A DNA stretch of 11,483 nt, taken from positions 1-11,483 of the forward strand of contig CALMXN010000285.1 in the NCBI GenBank assembly GCA_937871145.1, in the 5' to 3' direction. Of the stretch, positions 1 to 7,136 are shown in pieces. The notes under the pieces were generated by a model. The model searched no databases and was not told the DNA's origin. It worked only from the letters and a program-made list of their open reading frames with translations. The translations under genes and the position numbers were made by a program. This DNA comes from an uncultured Clostridia bacterium (GTDB lineage: Bacteria; Bacillota; Clostridia; Oscillospirales; Ruminococcaceae). The first letter of the stretch is position 1; each line of letters starts with the position of its first letter.

Positions 1-429
1 AACGTTGCTGCAGGAAGCTTTTCTAAGAAGCTTGGTGTTCCTGAAGGAACAGTATTGAAGCGCCCTACACTTGAATTCAGCTATAAGAATGATGATCTTG
101 GCGATCCATTCATCAATGACTACTATGCACTTGGTCTTGGACTTGCAACAGAAGAAGAAATTGCAACTATCACAAAATATGCTTTCAAGATAAATGACTT
201 TATGGTTAAGTTCTTTAAGGGTCTTAACATCGACCTAATCGACTTCAAGATTGAATTCGGTAAGACAAGCGACGGAACAATAATTCTCGCTGACGAAATC
301 TCACCTGATACATGCCGTTTCTGGGATAGCACAACACACGAAAAGCTTGACAAGGACAGATTCCGCAGAGATATGGGTGGAGTTGAAGAAGCTTATCAGG
401 AAATTATGAAGCGTCTTCGTGGAGAATAA
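1..429 (+). CDS. purC: SAICAR synthetase PurC, 3' part (5' end outside window)
   Basis: Phosphoribosylaminoimidazole-succinocarboxamide synthase joins CAIR and aspartate with ATP to give SAICAR in cytosolic de novo purine synthesis. The reading frame is open from base 1, so the gene enters from the left. About 142 C-terminal residues are present, against roughly 235 for the whole family protein. Visible family signatures are NVAAGSFSKKLGV at the left edge, LEFSYKNDDLGDP, DEISPDTCRFWD and the C-terminal DKDRFRRDMGGVEEAYQ. A TTG at base 55 could be mistaken for a start, but the family-conserved residues continue upstream of it. It is the first visible gene of the pur cluster and is followed by a 75-base gap with a perfect hairpin before purF. 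Identification is secure; the missing part is only a window effect. Confidence 0.96.
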   Translation, partial: NVAAGSFSKKLGVPEGTVLKRPTLEFSYKNDDLGDPFINDYYALGLGLATEEEIATITKYAFKINDFMVKFFKGLNIDLIDFKIEFGKTSDGTIILADEISPDTCRFWDSTTHEKLDKDRFRRDMGGVEEAYQEIMKRLRGE

Positions 430-446
430 TACGCTAACCCACACTG

Positions 447-470
447 ACGGGTAATGAATCCATTACCCGT
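447..470 (+). other. Perfect hairpin between purC and purF
   Basis: ACGGGTAATG (447-456) is followed by a 4-base loop AATC and its exact reverse complement CATTACCCGT (461-470). The downstream bases AATATTGTTTATTCCC are only partly T-rich, so this is not a textbook intrinsic terminator. It could be a leaky terminator/attenuator or an mRNA processing or stabilising element that sets purC and purF levels apart. The structure is seen directly; the role is inferred. Confidence 0.6.
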
Positions 471-504
471 AATATTGTTTATTCCCAAAAATCAGGAGGT
501 TTTT

Positions 505-1947
505 ATGTTTGATAAATTAAAGGAAGAATGCGGCGTTTTCGGTATATACAGCGAAGAGCGCACTGATGTTGCTGTTTCTGCTTATTATGGCTTATATGCA
601 CTTCAGCACAGAGGACAGGAAAGCTGTGGTATTGTTGTAAATGACGATGGTATATTCTCTCATCATAAGGATATCGGACTTGTAAACGAAGTCTTTAATA
701 AAGACGTTCTTGCAAAGCTTGGACAAGGTAAGATTGCTATCGGGCACGTTCGTTACGGAACAACTGGTGTTTCAAACCGAACAAACACACAGCCACTTGT
801 TGTAAGACACGTTAAAGGCCCTATGGCTATTGCTCATAACGGAAATCTTACTTATGCTGCTGAGCTTCGTGAAGAATATGAACTCAAGGGTGGAATATTC
901 CACACAACAAATGATACAGAAGTAATCTCATATGCTATTACTGAAAAACGTCTTGATACAGGTTCTATTGAAGAAGCTGTTGAACAGGCTATGTACAAGG
1001 TAAAGGGTGCTTATTCAATAGTTGTAATGTCACCAAGAAAGCTTATTGCCGCTCGTGACAAGACAGGCTTCAGACCTTTATGCCTTGGAAAGACAAAGAC
1101 TGGTGCTTATGTTGTTGCAAGTGAAAGCTGTGCACTTGATTCAATAAATGCAGATTTTATCAGAGATATCAAGCCTGGTGAAATTGTTGTTATTGAGAAT
1201 AATCAGTTGCATTCTATAACAACACATTGTGGTCAAAAGGGACAGATATGTGTTTTTGAATATGTATATTTTGCAAGACCTGACTCTGTGATTGAGGGTT
1301 ATTCTGTTCATCACGCAAGACTTCGTGCTGGTGAATTTCTTTATGAGGAAAGTCCTTGTGAGGCTGATGTTGTTATCGGTGTCCCTGACTCAGGGCTTGA
1401 TGCTGCACTTGGTTTTTCACAGGTAAGCGGAATACCTTACGGTATCGGATTTATCAAGAACAGATATGTCGGCAGAACATTCATTCAGCCAACACAGGGC
1501 GAGCGTGAAAATCTTGTCCGCATAAAACTTAATGCAATCAGCGATACAGTTAAAGGCAAGAGAGTTGTACTAATCGATGACTCAATTGTCCGTGGAACAA
1601 CCTCTGCAAGAATTGTTAAACTTATCCGCGAGGCTGGCGCTACAGAAGTACATATGAGAATATCTTCCCCACCTTTCGTTAATCCTTGTTACTTTGGTAC
1701 TGACATTGACAGTAAGGATAAGCTTATTGCCTGCAGAATGTCAGTCGATGAAATCTGTAAGGAAATCGGCTGTGATTCACTCGGTTATTTAAGTGTTGAG
1801 GGTGTCAGAACAATCGCTAAGGATGCTAACACTGATTTCTGCTGTGGATGCTTTACCGGTGACTATCCTGTTGAAGTGCCTGACGAAATGCCTAAGGATA
1901 AATTTGAAAGAAAAATCAATAATCAGTTATCACTAAATATAGATTAG
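505..1947 (+). CDS. purF: Amidophosphoribosyltransferase PurF
   Basis: PurF catalyses the committed step of purine synthesis: PRPP plus glutamine gives 5-phosphoribosylamine. The start is ATG 505, preceded by AGGAGG at 494-499. An in-frame ATG at 454 lies inside the hairpin and has no Shine-Dalgarno, so it is rejected. The 480-residue product starts with a short propeptide before Cys9 (sequence EECGVFGIY), the expected N-terminal nucleophile of the class II glutaminase domain. The phosphoribosyltransferase domain carries the PRPP loop [14 protein letters not shown] at about residues 354-367. Cysteines 249, 395, 446 and 449 sit where the B. subtilis-type enzyme binds its 4Fe-4S cluster (the last two as CxxC), so this is probably the oxygen-sensitive Fe-S type with a processed propeptide. 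Activity is probably feedback-inhibited by purine nucleotides, as is known for the family. Confidence 0.98.
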   Translation: MFDKLKEECGVFGIYSEERTDVAVSAYYGLYALQHRGQESCGIVVNDDGIFSHHKDIGLVNEVFNKDVLAKLGQGKIAIGHVRYGTTGVSNRTNTQPLVVRHVKGPMAIAHNGNLTYAAELREEYELKGGIFHTTNDTEVISYAITEKRLDTGSIEEAVEQAMYKVKGAYSIVVMSPRKLIAARDKTGFRPLCLGKTKTGAYVVASESCALDSINADFIRDIKPGEIVVIENNQLHSITTHCGQKGQICVFEYVYFARPDSVIEGYSVHHARLRAGEFLYEESPCEADVVIGVPDSGLDAALGFSQVSGIPYGIGFIKNRYVGRTFIQPTQGERENLVRIKLNAISDTVKGKRVVLIDDSIVRGTTSARIVKLIREAGATEVHMRISSPPFVNPCYFGTDIDSKDKLIACRMSVDEICKEIGCDSLGYLSVEGVRTIAKDANTDFCCGCFTGDYPVEVPDEMPKDKFERKINNQLSLNID

Positions 1948-1975
1948 TTTCGCTTTGCGAGGAAAGAGGTATATT

Positions 1976-3010
1976 ATGAAAAGCTTTAGCAACAGTTACA
2001 AAGAGGCCGGCGTTGACGTTACTGCTGGTTACAAAGCAGTAGAGCTAATGAAGAAGCACGTTGCAAGGACTATGACAAGTGGCGTTCTATCTGGCATTGG
2101 TGGATTTGGCGGACTTTTTGAACTTGATATGACGGATATAAAGAAGCCTGTTCTTGTTTCTGGTACTGACGGTGTCGGAACAAAGCTTAAAATTGCATTC
2201 CTTATGGATAAGCACAGCACTGTTGGTATTGACTGTGTTGCTATGTGCGTAAACGATATTATCTGCTGTGGTGCAAAGCCACAGTTCTTCCTTGATTATA
2301 TTGCAGTCGGAAAGAATATTCCTGAAAAGGTTGCTCAGATAGTTTCAGGTATTGCTGATGGTTGTGTTATGGCTGACTGTGCTCTTGTCGGCGGTGAAAC
2401 TGCTGAAATGCCTGGCTTCTACCCTGTTGATGAATATGACCTCGCTGGTTTTTCTGTTGGTATAGTTGACAAGGATAAAATCTTAAAGCCTGAAAGTCAG
2501 AAGGCTGGCGATGTTATGATTGCACTTCCTTCAAGCGGAGTTCACTCAAACGGCTTTTCACTTGTAAGAAAAGTTTTCCACGTAAGTGAAGAAACACTTT
2601 CAAAGCATATTGATGAGCTTAGTGGAACACTTGGCGAAGCACTTCTCACACCAACAAAAATATATGTAAAACCTATTACAGCACTTTTAAAAGAAGTTAC
2701 TGTCAAATCAATATCACACATCACAGGTGGTGGCTTCTATGAAAATATTCCACGTTCACTTCCTGATGGAATTTCTGCAAAAATCAAGAAGGATGATGTT
2801 AAAGTCCTCCCTATCTTCAAGCTAATTCAGAGAACCGGCAACATTCCTGAGAGAGATATGTTTAACACATTCAATATGGGTGTTGGTATGACTGTTGTTG
2901 TTGATAAGGCTGATGTTGATAAGACTCTTGCTGTTCTTAAAGCAAATGGCGAGGATGCATATGTTCTTGGTGAGCTCGTTGACAGCAACGAAGGGGTTAT
3001 TATTGAGTAA
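1976..3010 (+). CDS. purM: AIR synthetase PurM
   Basis: Phosphoribosylformylglycinamidine cyclo-ligase converts FGAM to AIR with ATP. ATG 1976 is chosen because an AAAGAGGT ribosome binding site lies at 1963-1970 and the product then starts directly with the family N-terminus. The 344-residue length matches the family. Signatures include [14 protein letters not shown] (about 12-25), the ATP/substrate segment [14 protein letters not shown] (61-74), [12 protein letters not shown] (84-95), [13 protein letters not shown] (137-149) and [10 protein letters not shown] (188-197). The gene lies 28 bases after purF. It is followed 17 bases later by the flavodoxin-like gene rather than directly by purN, which is the more common neighbour in Bacillota. 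Confidence 0.98.
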   Translation: MKSFSNSYKEAGVDVTAGYKAVELMKKHVARTMTSGVLSGIGGFGGLFELDMTDIKKPVLVSGTDGVGTKLKIAFLMDKHSTVGIDCVAMCVNDIICCGAKPQFFLDYIAVGKNIPEKVAQIVSGIADGCVMADCALVGGETAEMPGFYPVDEYDLAGFSVGIVDKDKILKPESQKAGDVMIALPSSGVHSNGFSLVRKVFHVSEETLSKHIDELSGTLGEALLTPTKIYVKPITALLKEVTVKSISHITGGGFYENIPRSLPDGISAKIKKDDVKVLPIFKLIQRTGNIPERDMFNTFNMGVGMTVVVDKADVDKTLAVLKANGEDAYVLGELVDSNEGVIIE

Positions 3011-3027
3011 TTACAGGAGATGACATC

Positions 3028-3498
3028 ATGAATATTCTATTAGTTGTTGAATCAAAGCATTTGGGGAATACACTGAAAATTTCAAAAGCAATGTCAGAAT
3101 CTGTTCCGGTTACTATTGTTAATACTCAAGAGGCAAAGGAACTAAGCTTGAGTGATTATGACATTGTTGGTTTTGGAAGTGGCATTTACATGGGAAAACA
3201 CGATAAAAGAATCCTTAAGTTTGCTCAAGGCTTAAGCCACAATGAGGCTTATACTTTTGTCATTTCAACGAGTGGCAGTGCTGACTTTGATGACAACAAC
3301 AAAGCATTGATTGATATTTTAATAAAGAAGAATAAAACTGTCCTCGGAGTCTTTTCCTGCAAGGCTTTAGATAAATTCACTTTTTTAAAGCTTATCGGTG
3401 GGGTAAACAAGGGGCTCCCGAGCGAAAATGATTATAAAAACGCTCAGGCTTTTATACAGAATGTAATATCTAAGTATAACAATACAACCAGCATATAG
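3028..3498 (+). CDS. Flavodoxin-family protein
   Basis: This 156-residue protein has the flavodoxin-like fold signature: strand MNILLVVES, then SKHLGNT at residues 9-15, a variant of the FMN phosphate-binding loop. GSGIYMGKH at 50-58 and STSGS at 80-84 correspond to the two other FMN-contacting loops. The C-terminal KLIGGVNKGLP (121-131) is typical of a clostridial flavodoxin subgroup. It probably binds FMN and carries electrons or acts as a small reductase, but the partner cannot be told from sequence. AGGAGA at 3015-3020 precedes ATG 3028. It lies 17 bases after purM in the same direction, so it is probably co-transcribed with the pur genes. No purine step is known to need a flavodoxin, so its presence may be incidental. 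Fold assignment is firm, function is not. Confidence 0.82.
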   Translation: MNILLVVESKHLGNTLKISKAMSESVPVTIVNTQEAKELSLSDYDIVGFGSGIYMGKHDKRILKFAQGLSHNEAYTFVISTSGSADFDDNNKALIDILIKKNKTVLGVFSCKALDKFTFLKLIGGVNKGLPSENDYKNAQAFIQNVISKYNNTTSI

Positions 3499-3525
3499 TT
3501 TTGACGCATTAAAAGGAGCAATATA

Positions 3526-4137
3526 ATGTATTTTGATGACGTAGCACTAAACTGGGATACTAATGCCAGAATACAACGAGCAAAGATTCTATCAGAAAAA
3601 ATATCAGAAAAACTCAATAACACCTCCGATTTATATGCTCTGGATTTTGGGTGTGGAACGGGATTAATGGCATTGTGCCTTACAGAATCATTCAAAGAGA
3701 TTATTTGCACCGACTTATCAGAAAAAATGCTTGAAGTATTGAATGAGAAAATAGCATTGTCAAAAGCTGACAATATAAATACACTTCCTATTAACGAACT
3801 TTACAGTGGTGAATATGATAATAAATTTGATGTAATTTACAGTTCAATGGTGATTCATCATATTCTCGATATTAGGTATGAAATCAGCAGGCTTTTCAGA
3901 TTGCTCAAAGAAAACGGAAGCCTGATAATAATAGACCTTGATACTGTTGATAAGCTTTTTCACAGCGAAGATGCTGGTTTTGACGGACATCATGGATTTG
4001 AAAGACAGGATATTATAAATGCTTTTGAAAACTGTGGTTTAAAGGATATCAGCATTAAAACAATTTACTCAGGGATAAAGGACGTTAAAAATAGTAAGGT
4101 TAATTACTCACTTTTTCTTATAAAAGGAAATAAATAA
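3526..4137 (+). CDS. Class I SAM-dependent methyltransferase
   Basis: The 203-residue product shows a Rossmann-type methyltransferase: motif I LDFGCGTG at residues 39-46, an acidic end of strand 2 in ICTDLSEKML (about 59-68), FDVIYSSMVIHHI for motif IV with its preceding strand, and LLKENGSLIIIDLD for the post-motif strand. These resemble UbiE/Methyltransf_11-type small-molecule methyltransferases. The substrate is unknown. AAGGAG at 3513-3518 precedes ATG 3526. The gap to the flavodoxin-like gene is 27 bases, and purN follows 18 bases downstream. By eye this gene and the flavodoxin-like gene use more A/T-rich and less regular codons than the surrounding pur genes, which suggests lower expression or later acquisition; this was not calculated. 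Confidence 0.88.
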   Translation: MYFDDVALNWDTNARIQRAKILSEKISEKLNNTSDLYALDFGCGTGLMALCLTESFKEIICTDLSEKMLEVLNEKIALSKADNINTLPINELYSGEYDNKFDVIYSSMVIHHILDIRYEISRLFRLLKENGSLIIIDLDTVDKLFHSEDAGFDGHHGFERQDIINAFENCGLKDISIKTIYSGIKDVKNSKVNYSLFLIKGNK

Positions 4138-4155
4138 GCATACTGAGGTGAAAGA

Positions 4156-4779
4156 ATGAAAAACATTGTTGTTCTTGTATCGGGTGGCGGAACTAACCTT
4201 CAGGCACTTATTGATGCAATGAAGTCAGGGAAAATTTCAAACGGAAAAATTACCTGTGTTATTTCCTCAAATGCAAGTGCTTATGCTCTCACAAGGGCAC
4301 AAGAAAATAACATCCCTACCAGAATTATTGCAAGAAAAGAATTTGCTGATATAACAACTTACAGTAAGGCAATAAAGGATGCTTTGATTGAAGAAAAGGC
4401 TGACCTTGTTGTTTTTGCAGGGTTCATGTCAATTCTTGATGAGCAGGTTGCTAAATCATTCCCTTATAAGATGATTAATGTTCATCCTGCGCTTATTCCA
4501 TCATTCTGTGGAAAAGGCTTTTATGGTTTGCATGTGCATGAGGCCGCGCTCGCTTCAGGAGTAAAGCTTACTGGTGCAACTGTTCATTTTGTTACAGAAG
4601 TCTGCGACGGTGGACCTATCATTGTTCAGAAGGCTGTTGAAGTAAAATACGGTGATACACCTGAAATACTTCAGAAGCGTGTTATGGAGCAGGCAGAGTG
4701 GGAAATCCTCCCGAAGGCTGTTTCATTATTCTGTGAGGACAGAATATTTATAGAAAATAATATAGCTTATATAAAATAA
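4156..4779 (+). CDS. purN: GAR transformylase PurN
   Basis: Phosphoribosylglycinamide formyltransferase transfers a formyl group from 10-formyltetrahydrofolate to GAR, giving FGAR. The 207-residue product begins with VLVSGGGTNLQALIDA, the GAR phosphate-binding region, and carries the catalytic Asn108 and His110 in INVHPALIPSF and Asp151 in CDGGPII, matching the Asn-His-Asp set of the E. coli enzyme. A short insertion, CGKGFYG, follows the Asn-His segment, as in many clostridial PurN proteins. The start is ATG 4156 behind GAGGTG at 4145-4150. It depends on folate, as does the downstream AICAR formyltransferase, so both formyl transfers of the pathway are encoded in this cluster. Confidence 0.97.
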   Translation: MKNIVVLVSGGGTNLQALIDAMKSGKISNGKITCVISSNASAYALTRAQENNIPTRIIARKEFADITTYSKAIKDALIEEKADLVVFAGFMSILDEQVAKSFPYKMINVHPALIPSFCGKGFYGLHVHEAALASGVKLTGATVHFVTEVCDGGPIIVQKAVEVKYGDTPEILQKRVMEQAEWEILPKAVSLFCEDRIFIENNIAYIK

Positions 4780-4801
4780 TTGCTAGAAAGAGGTTATACA
4801 C

Positions 4802-5515
4802 ATGAAATTGATCTCAGTGTCAGATTACCTAAAGAATAATGACTACCCTGGCAGAGGTATTGTTATCGGCAAATCCAAATGCGGCAGATATGCAGTAACA
4901 GCTTATTTCATAATGGGAAGAAGTGAAAACAGCCGTAACAGAATTTTTGTTGAAGATGGTGAAGGTATAAGAACAAAGGCATTTGATGAATCAAAGCTTG
5001 TTGATCCTTCTCTTATAATTTACTCCCCTGTCAGAGTTCTTAAAAATAATCTTATTATCACTAACGGCGACCAGACTGATACAATCTATACTATGATGAA
5101 TCAGAAATTTACTTTTGAGCAGTCTCTCAGAACACGTTCATTTGAACCTGACTCACCAAACTTCACACCAAGAATTTCCGGATTGTTAAAGTTTATAGAC
5201 GCTGACTTCACATATTTCCTTTCTATTTTAAAGAGTGCTGACGGAAATTCTGAATCCTGCGAAAGATTCACATACTCATATCTTGCACCACTTAACGGTG
5301 TTGGACATATTATCCACACATACAAATGTGACGGAAATCCTATTCCTTCTTTTGAAGGTGAACCAAAGAGAATTGAAATTAACGAAGATATCGATAATTT
5401 TACAGATACATTGTGGAATAGCCTCAATGAAGACAACAAGGTTTCACTTTTTGTAAGATATGTTGATCTTCTTACTCATGAAGTTAAAACAAAAATTGTA
5501 AACAAGAATAAATAG
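4802..5515 (+). CDS. purO: IMP cyclohydrolase, PurO type
   Basis: This 237-residue protein is recognised as the PurO family (IMP_cyclohyd), which closes the ring of FAICAR to form IMP, the last step of the pathway. Features shared with archaeal PurO are GRGIVIGKS (17-25), the Arg-rich MGRSENSRNRIF (38-49, equivalent to the archaeal SRSFPNR segment), NGDQTDTIY (88-96, archaeal NGSHTDTI) and TPRISG (122-127, archaeal NTPRI). It is about 35 residues longer than the archaeal protein of about 200 residues, with extra sequence in the C-terminal half. The next gene encodes a formyltransferase lacking the usual PurH cyclohydrolase domain, which strongly supports this role. An AAAGAGG site at 4787-4793 serves ATG 4802. 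The stop codon TAG overlaps the Shine-Dalgarno of the next gene, implying tight translational linkage. Confidence 0.9.
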   Translation: MKLISVSDYLKNNDYPGRGIVIGKSKCGRYAVTAYFIMGRSENSRNRIFVEDGEGIRTKAFDESKLVDPSLIIYSPVRVLKNNLIITNGDQTDTIYTMMNQKFTFEQSLRTRSFEPDSPNFTPRISGLLKFIDADFTYFLSILKSADGNSESCERFTYSYLAPLNGVGHIIHTYKCDGNPIPSFEGEPKRIEINEDIDNFTDTLWNSLNEDNKVSLFVRYVDLLTHEVKTKIVNKNK

Positions 5516-5519
5516 GAGG
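5514..5519 (+). promoter_or_regulatory. Ribosome binding site inside the purO stop codon; decides a TTG start
   Basis: AGGAGG shares its first two bases with the purO TAG stop (5513-5515). The in-frame ATG at 5522 is only two bases after it, too close for normal initiation. The in-frame TTG at 5528 is eight bases away, which is optimal. Confidence 0.7.
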
Positions 5520-5527
5520 AAATGAAA

Positions 5528-6703
5528 TTGGCAAAGGAATTACTTTTAAAATACGGTTGTAACCCAAATCAGAAGCCTGCTAAAATATTTGTTGAGAATG
5601 GCGAACTCCCTATTGAAGTATTGAACGGCAGACCAGGATACATTAATTTTATGGATGCACTCAATGGCTGGCAGCTTGTAAAAGAGCTTAAGGCTGCTAC
5701 TGGGATTGCTGCTGCAACGTCATTCAAGCACGTTTCACCTGCTGGTGTAGGACTTGCATTGCCATTATCAGATACTCTTAGGAAAATATATTTCGTTGAT
5801 GACTTAAAACTTTCTCCACTTGCTTGTGCTTACGCAAGAGCAAGAGGTGCTGACAGAATGTCATCTTACGGTGATTTTATCGCTCTTTCTGATGTATGTG
5901 ATGAAGAAACTGCAACAATGATTGCAAGAGAAGTTTCTGACGGTATTATTGCTCCTGGCTATACCGACAAGGCACTTGAAATACTCAAGGGCAAGAGAAA
6001 AGGCACATACAATATAATTAAGATTGATGAGGACTATGTTCCTGAAGCTATTGAGCACAAACAGGTTTTCGGTATAACTTTTGAACAGGGCAGAAACGAA
6101 ATCAAGATTGACAAATCTGCACTTAAGAATGTTGTTACAAACAACAAGAATATTCCTGATGATAAGAAAAATGACCTTATTCTTGCACTTATCACACTTA
6201 AATACACACAGTCAAACTCTGTATGCTATGCTTATGAGGGACAGGCTATCGGTATCGGTGCCGGACAGCAGTCAAGAATTCACTGTACAAGACTTGCTGG
6301 CAACAAAGCTGACAACTGGTTATTAAGACAGGCTCCACAGGTTATGAATCTTCAGTTTGTTGATAATATCCGCCGTGCTGACAGAGATAACGCAATTGAC
6401 GTTTATATTTCAGAAGAATATATGGATGTACTTAGCGATGGCACTTGGGAAAATATCTTTAAGGTTAAGCCTGTAGTATTCACAAAGGAAGAAAAACAAA
6501 CATGGCTTTCACAGCAGAGCGGTGTATGCCTTGGTTCTGACGCATTCTTCCCATTCGGAGATAATATTGAAAGAGCATACAAGAGCGGTGTTTCATATAT
6601 TGCACAGGCTGGTGGATCAATTCGTGATGATAATGTTATTGACACCTGCAACAAGTATAATATTGCAATGGCATTTAACGGAATAAGATTATTCCACCAT
6701 TAA
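5528..6703 (+). CDS. Monofunctional AICAR formyltransferase (C-terminal PurH domain only)
   Basis: The protein transfers a formyl group from 10-formyltetrahydrofolate to AICAR, giving FAICAR. It contains only the AICARFT domain of PurH; the N-terminal MGS-like IMP cyclohydrolase domain is absent, not truncated, since the frame starts cleanly behind a ribosome binding site. With the preferred TTG start the product has 391 residues and begins MAKELLLKYGCNPNQKPA. Numbering from there, the catalytic Lys67-His68 lie in SFKHVSPAG, Asn230 lies in KYTQSNSVC, GAGQQSR is at 244-250, and DAFFPFGDNIE and the terminal GIRLFHH close the domain. ATG 5522 would add two residues. It pairs with PurO just upstream, so the two together replace bifunctional PurH. 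It is widely annotated as a phosphoribosylaminoimidazolecarboxamide formyltransferase in Clostridia; a purH label would be loose, so the symbol is left empty. Confidence 0.94.
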   Translation: MAKELLLKYGCNPNQKPAKIFVENGELPIEVLNGRPGYINFMDALNGWQLVKELKAATGIAAATSFKHVSPAGVGLALPLSDTLRKIYFVDDLKLSPLACAYARARGADRMSSYGDFIALSDVCDEETATMIAREVSDGIIAPGYTDKALEILKGKRKGTYNIIKIDEDYVPEAIEHKQVFGITFEQGRNEIKIDKSALKNVVTNNKNIPDDKKNDLILALITLKYTQSNSVCYAYEGQAIGIGAGQQSRIHCTRLAGNKADNWLLRQAPQVMNLQFVDNIRRADRDNAIDVYISEEYMDVLSDGTWENIFKVKPVVFTKEEKQTWLSQQSGVCLGSDAFFPFGDNIERAYKSGVSYIAQAGGSIRDDNVIDTCNKYNIAMAFNGIRLFHH

Positions 6704-6745
6704 TAGTAATAAGATACTGTATGATTATCAGAGGTGAGGCTTACA

Positions 6746-7117
6746 ATGACAATTAATGATAAATACCCTTGGCTTGAAGAATATCTCCTCTCAAAAAAAG
6801 GAGTCGAAAAGGATTTTAAAGCTGAATGGGGCTGGGACAGATTTATGATAAGGGGCAAAATGTTCACAGCATTCTGCTATGATGATACTGGAATTGTTTA
6901 TGTTACTGTAAAATGCGAGCCTGATTTTAATTTTATGCTACGAAATACCTATGATGATATTATTCCGGGCTATTATATGAATAAGGAGCACTGGAATTCC
7001 ATTAAGGTTAACGGTAATGTTCCTGACGATGTAGTGAAGGAAATGTGTGACAGAGGATATAATCTTATTCTCAAGGCATTCTCTAAAAAGGCTCAGGCTG
7101 AGATTTTAGGCATTTAA
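6746..7117 (+). CDS. MmcQ/YjbR family protein
   Basis: This is a 123-residue small soluble protein of the MmcQ/YjbR family, whose CyaY-like fold has been linked to DNA binding; no biochemical role is established. Recognisable segments are the KAEWGWDRFMIRGKMFTAF stretch (about 25-43) and GYYMNKEHWNSI (75-86), followed by the helical end NVPDDVVKEMCDRGYNLILK and FSKKAQAEILG. ATG 6746 is favoured over GTG 6734 because the GAGGTGAGG ribosome binding site at 6731-6739 contains that GTG. It lies 42 bases after the formyltransferase gene, and purD starts 19 bases after its stop, so it is probably co-transcribed and may be translationally coupled with purD. Its position between two pathway genes hints at a link to purine metabolism, but nothing in the protein shows one. 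Confidence 0.85.
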   Translation: MTINDKYPWLEEYLLSKKGVEKDFKAEWGWDRFMIRGKMFTAFCYDDTGIVYVTVKCEPDFNFMLRNTYDDIIPGYYMNKEHWNSIKVNGNVPDDVVKEMCDRGYNLILKAFSKKAQAEILGI

Positions 7118-7136
7118 AATGAAAGGAATTCTTACT

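Noticed and set aside
454..504. Upstream in-frame ATG that would lengthen PurF by 17 residues
   Set aside because: No ribosome binding site, lies inside the hairpin, and would put extra sequence before the propeptide and catalytic Cys; AGGAGG before ATG 505 is decisive.
1950..1960. Small stem TCGC-TTT-GCGA between purF and purM
   Set aside because: Only four base pairs, no T-run; likely chance.
3444..3773. 109-codon open frame on the - strand across the flavodoxin/methyltransferase junction
   Set aside because: Overlaps two well-supported + strand genes, has no recognisable protein features and no own ribosome binding site; a shadow frame. The same holds for the other - strand frames over the pur genes.
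6710..6724. ATACTGTAT near-palindrome in the gap before the MmcQ/YjbR gene
   Set aside because: Nine bases in AT-rich DNA with no promoter beside it; chance is sufficient.
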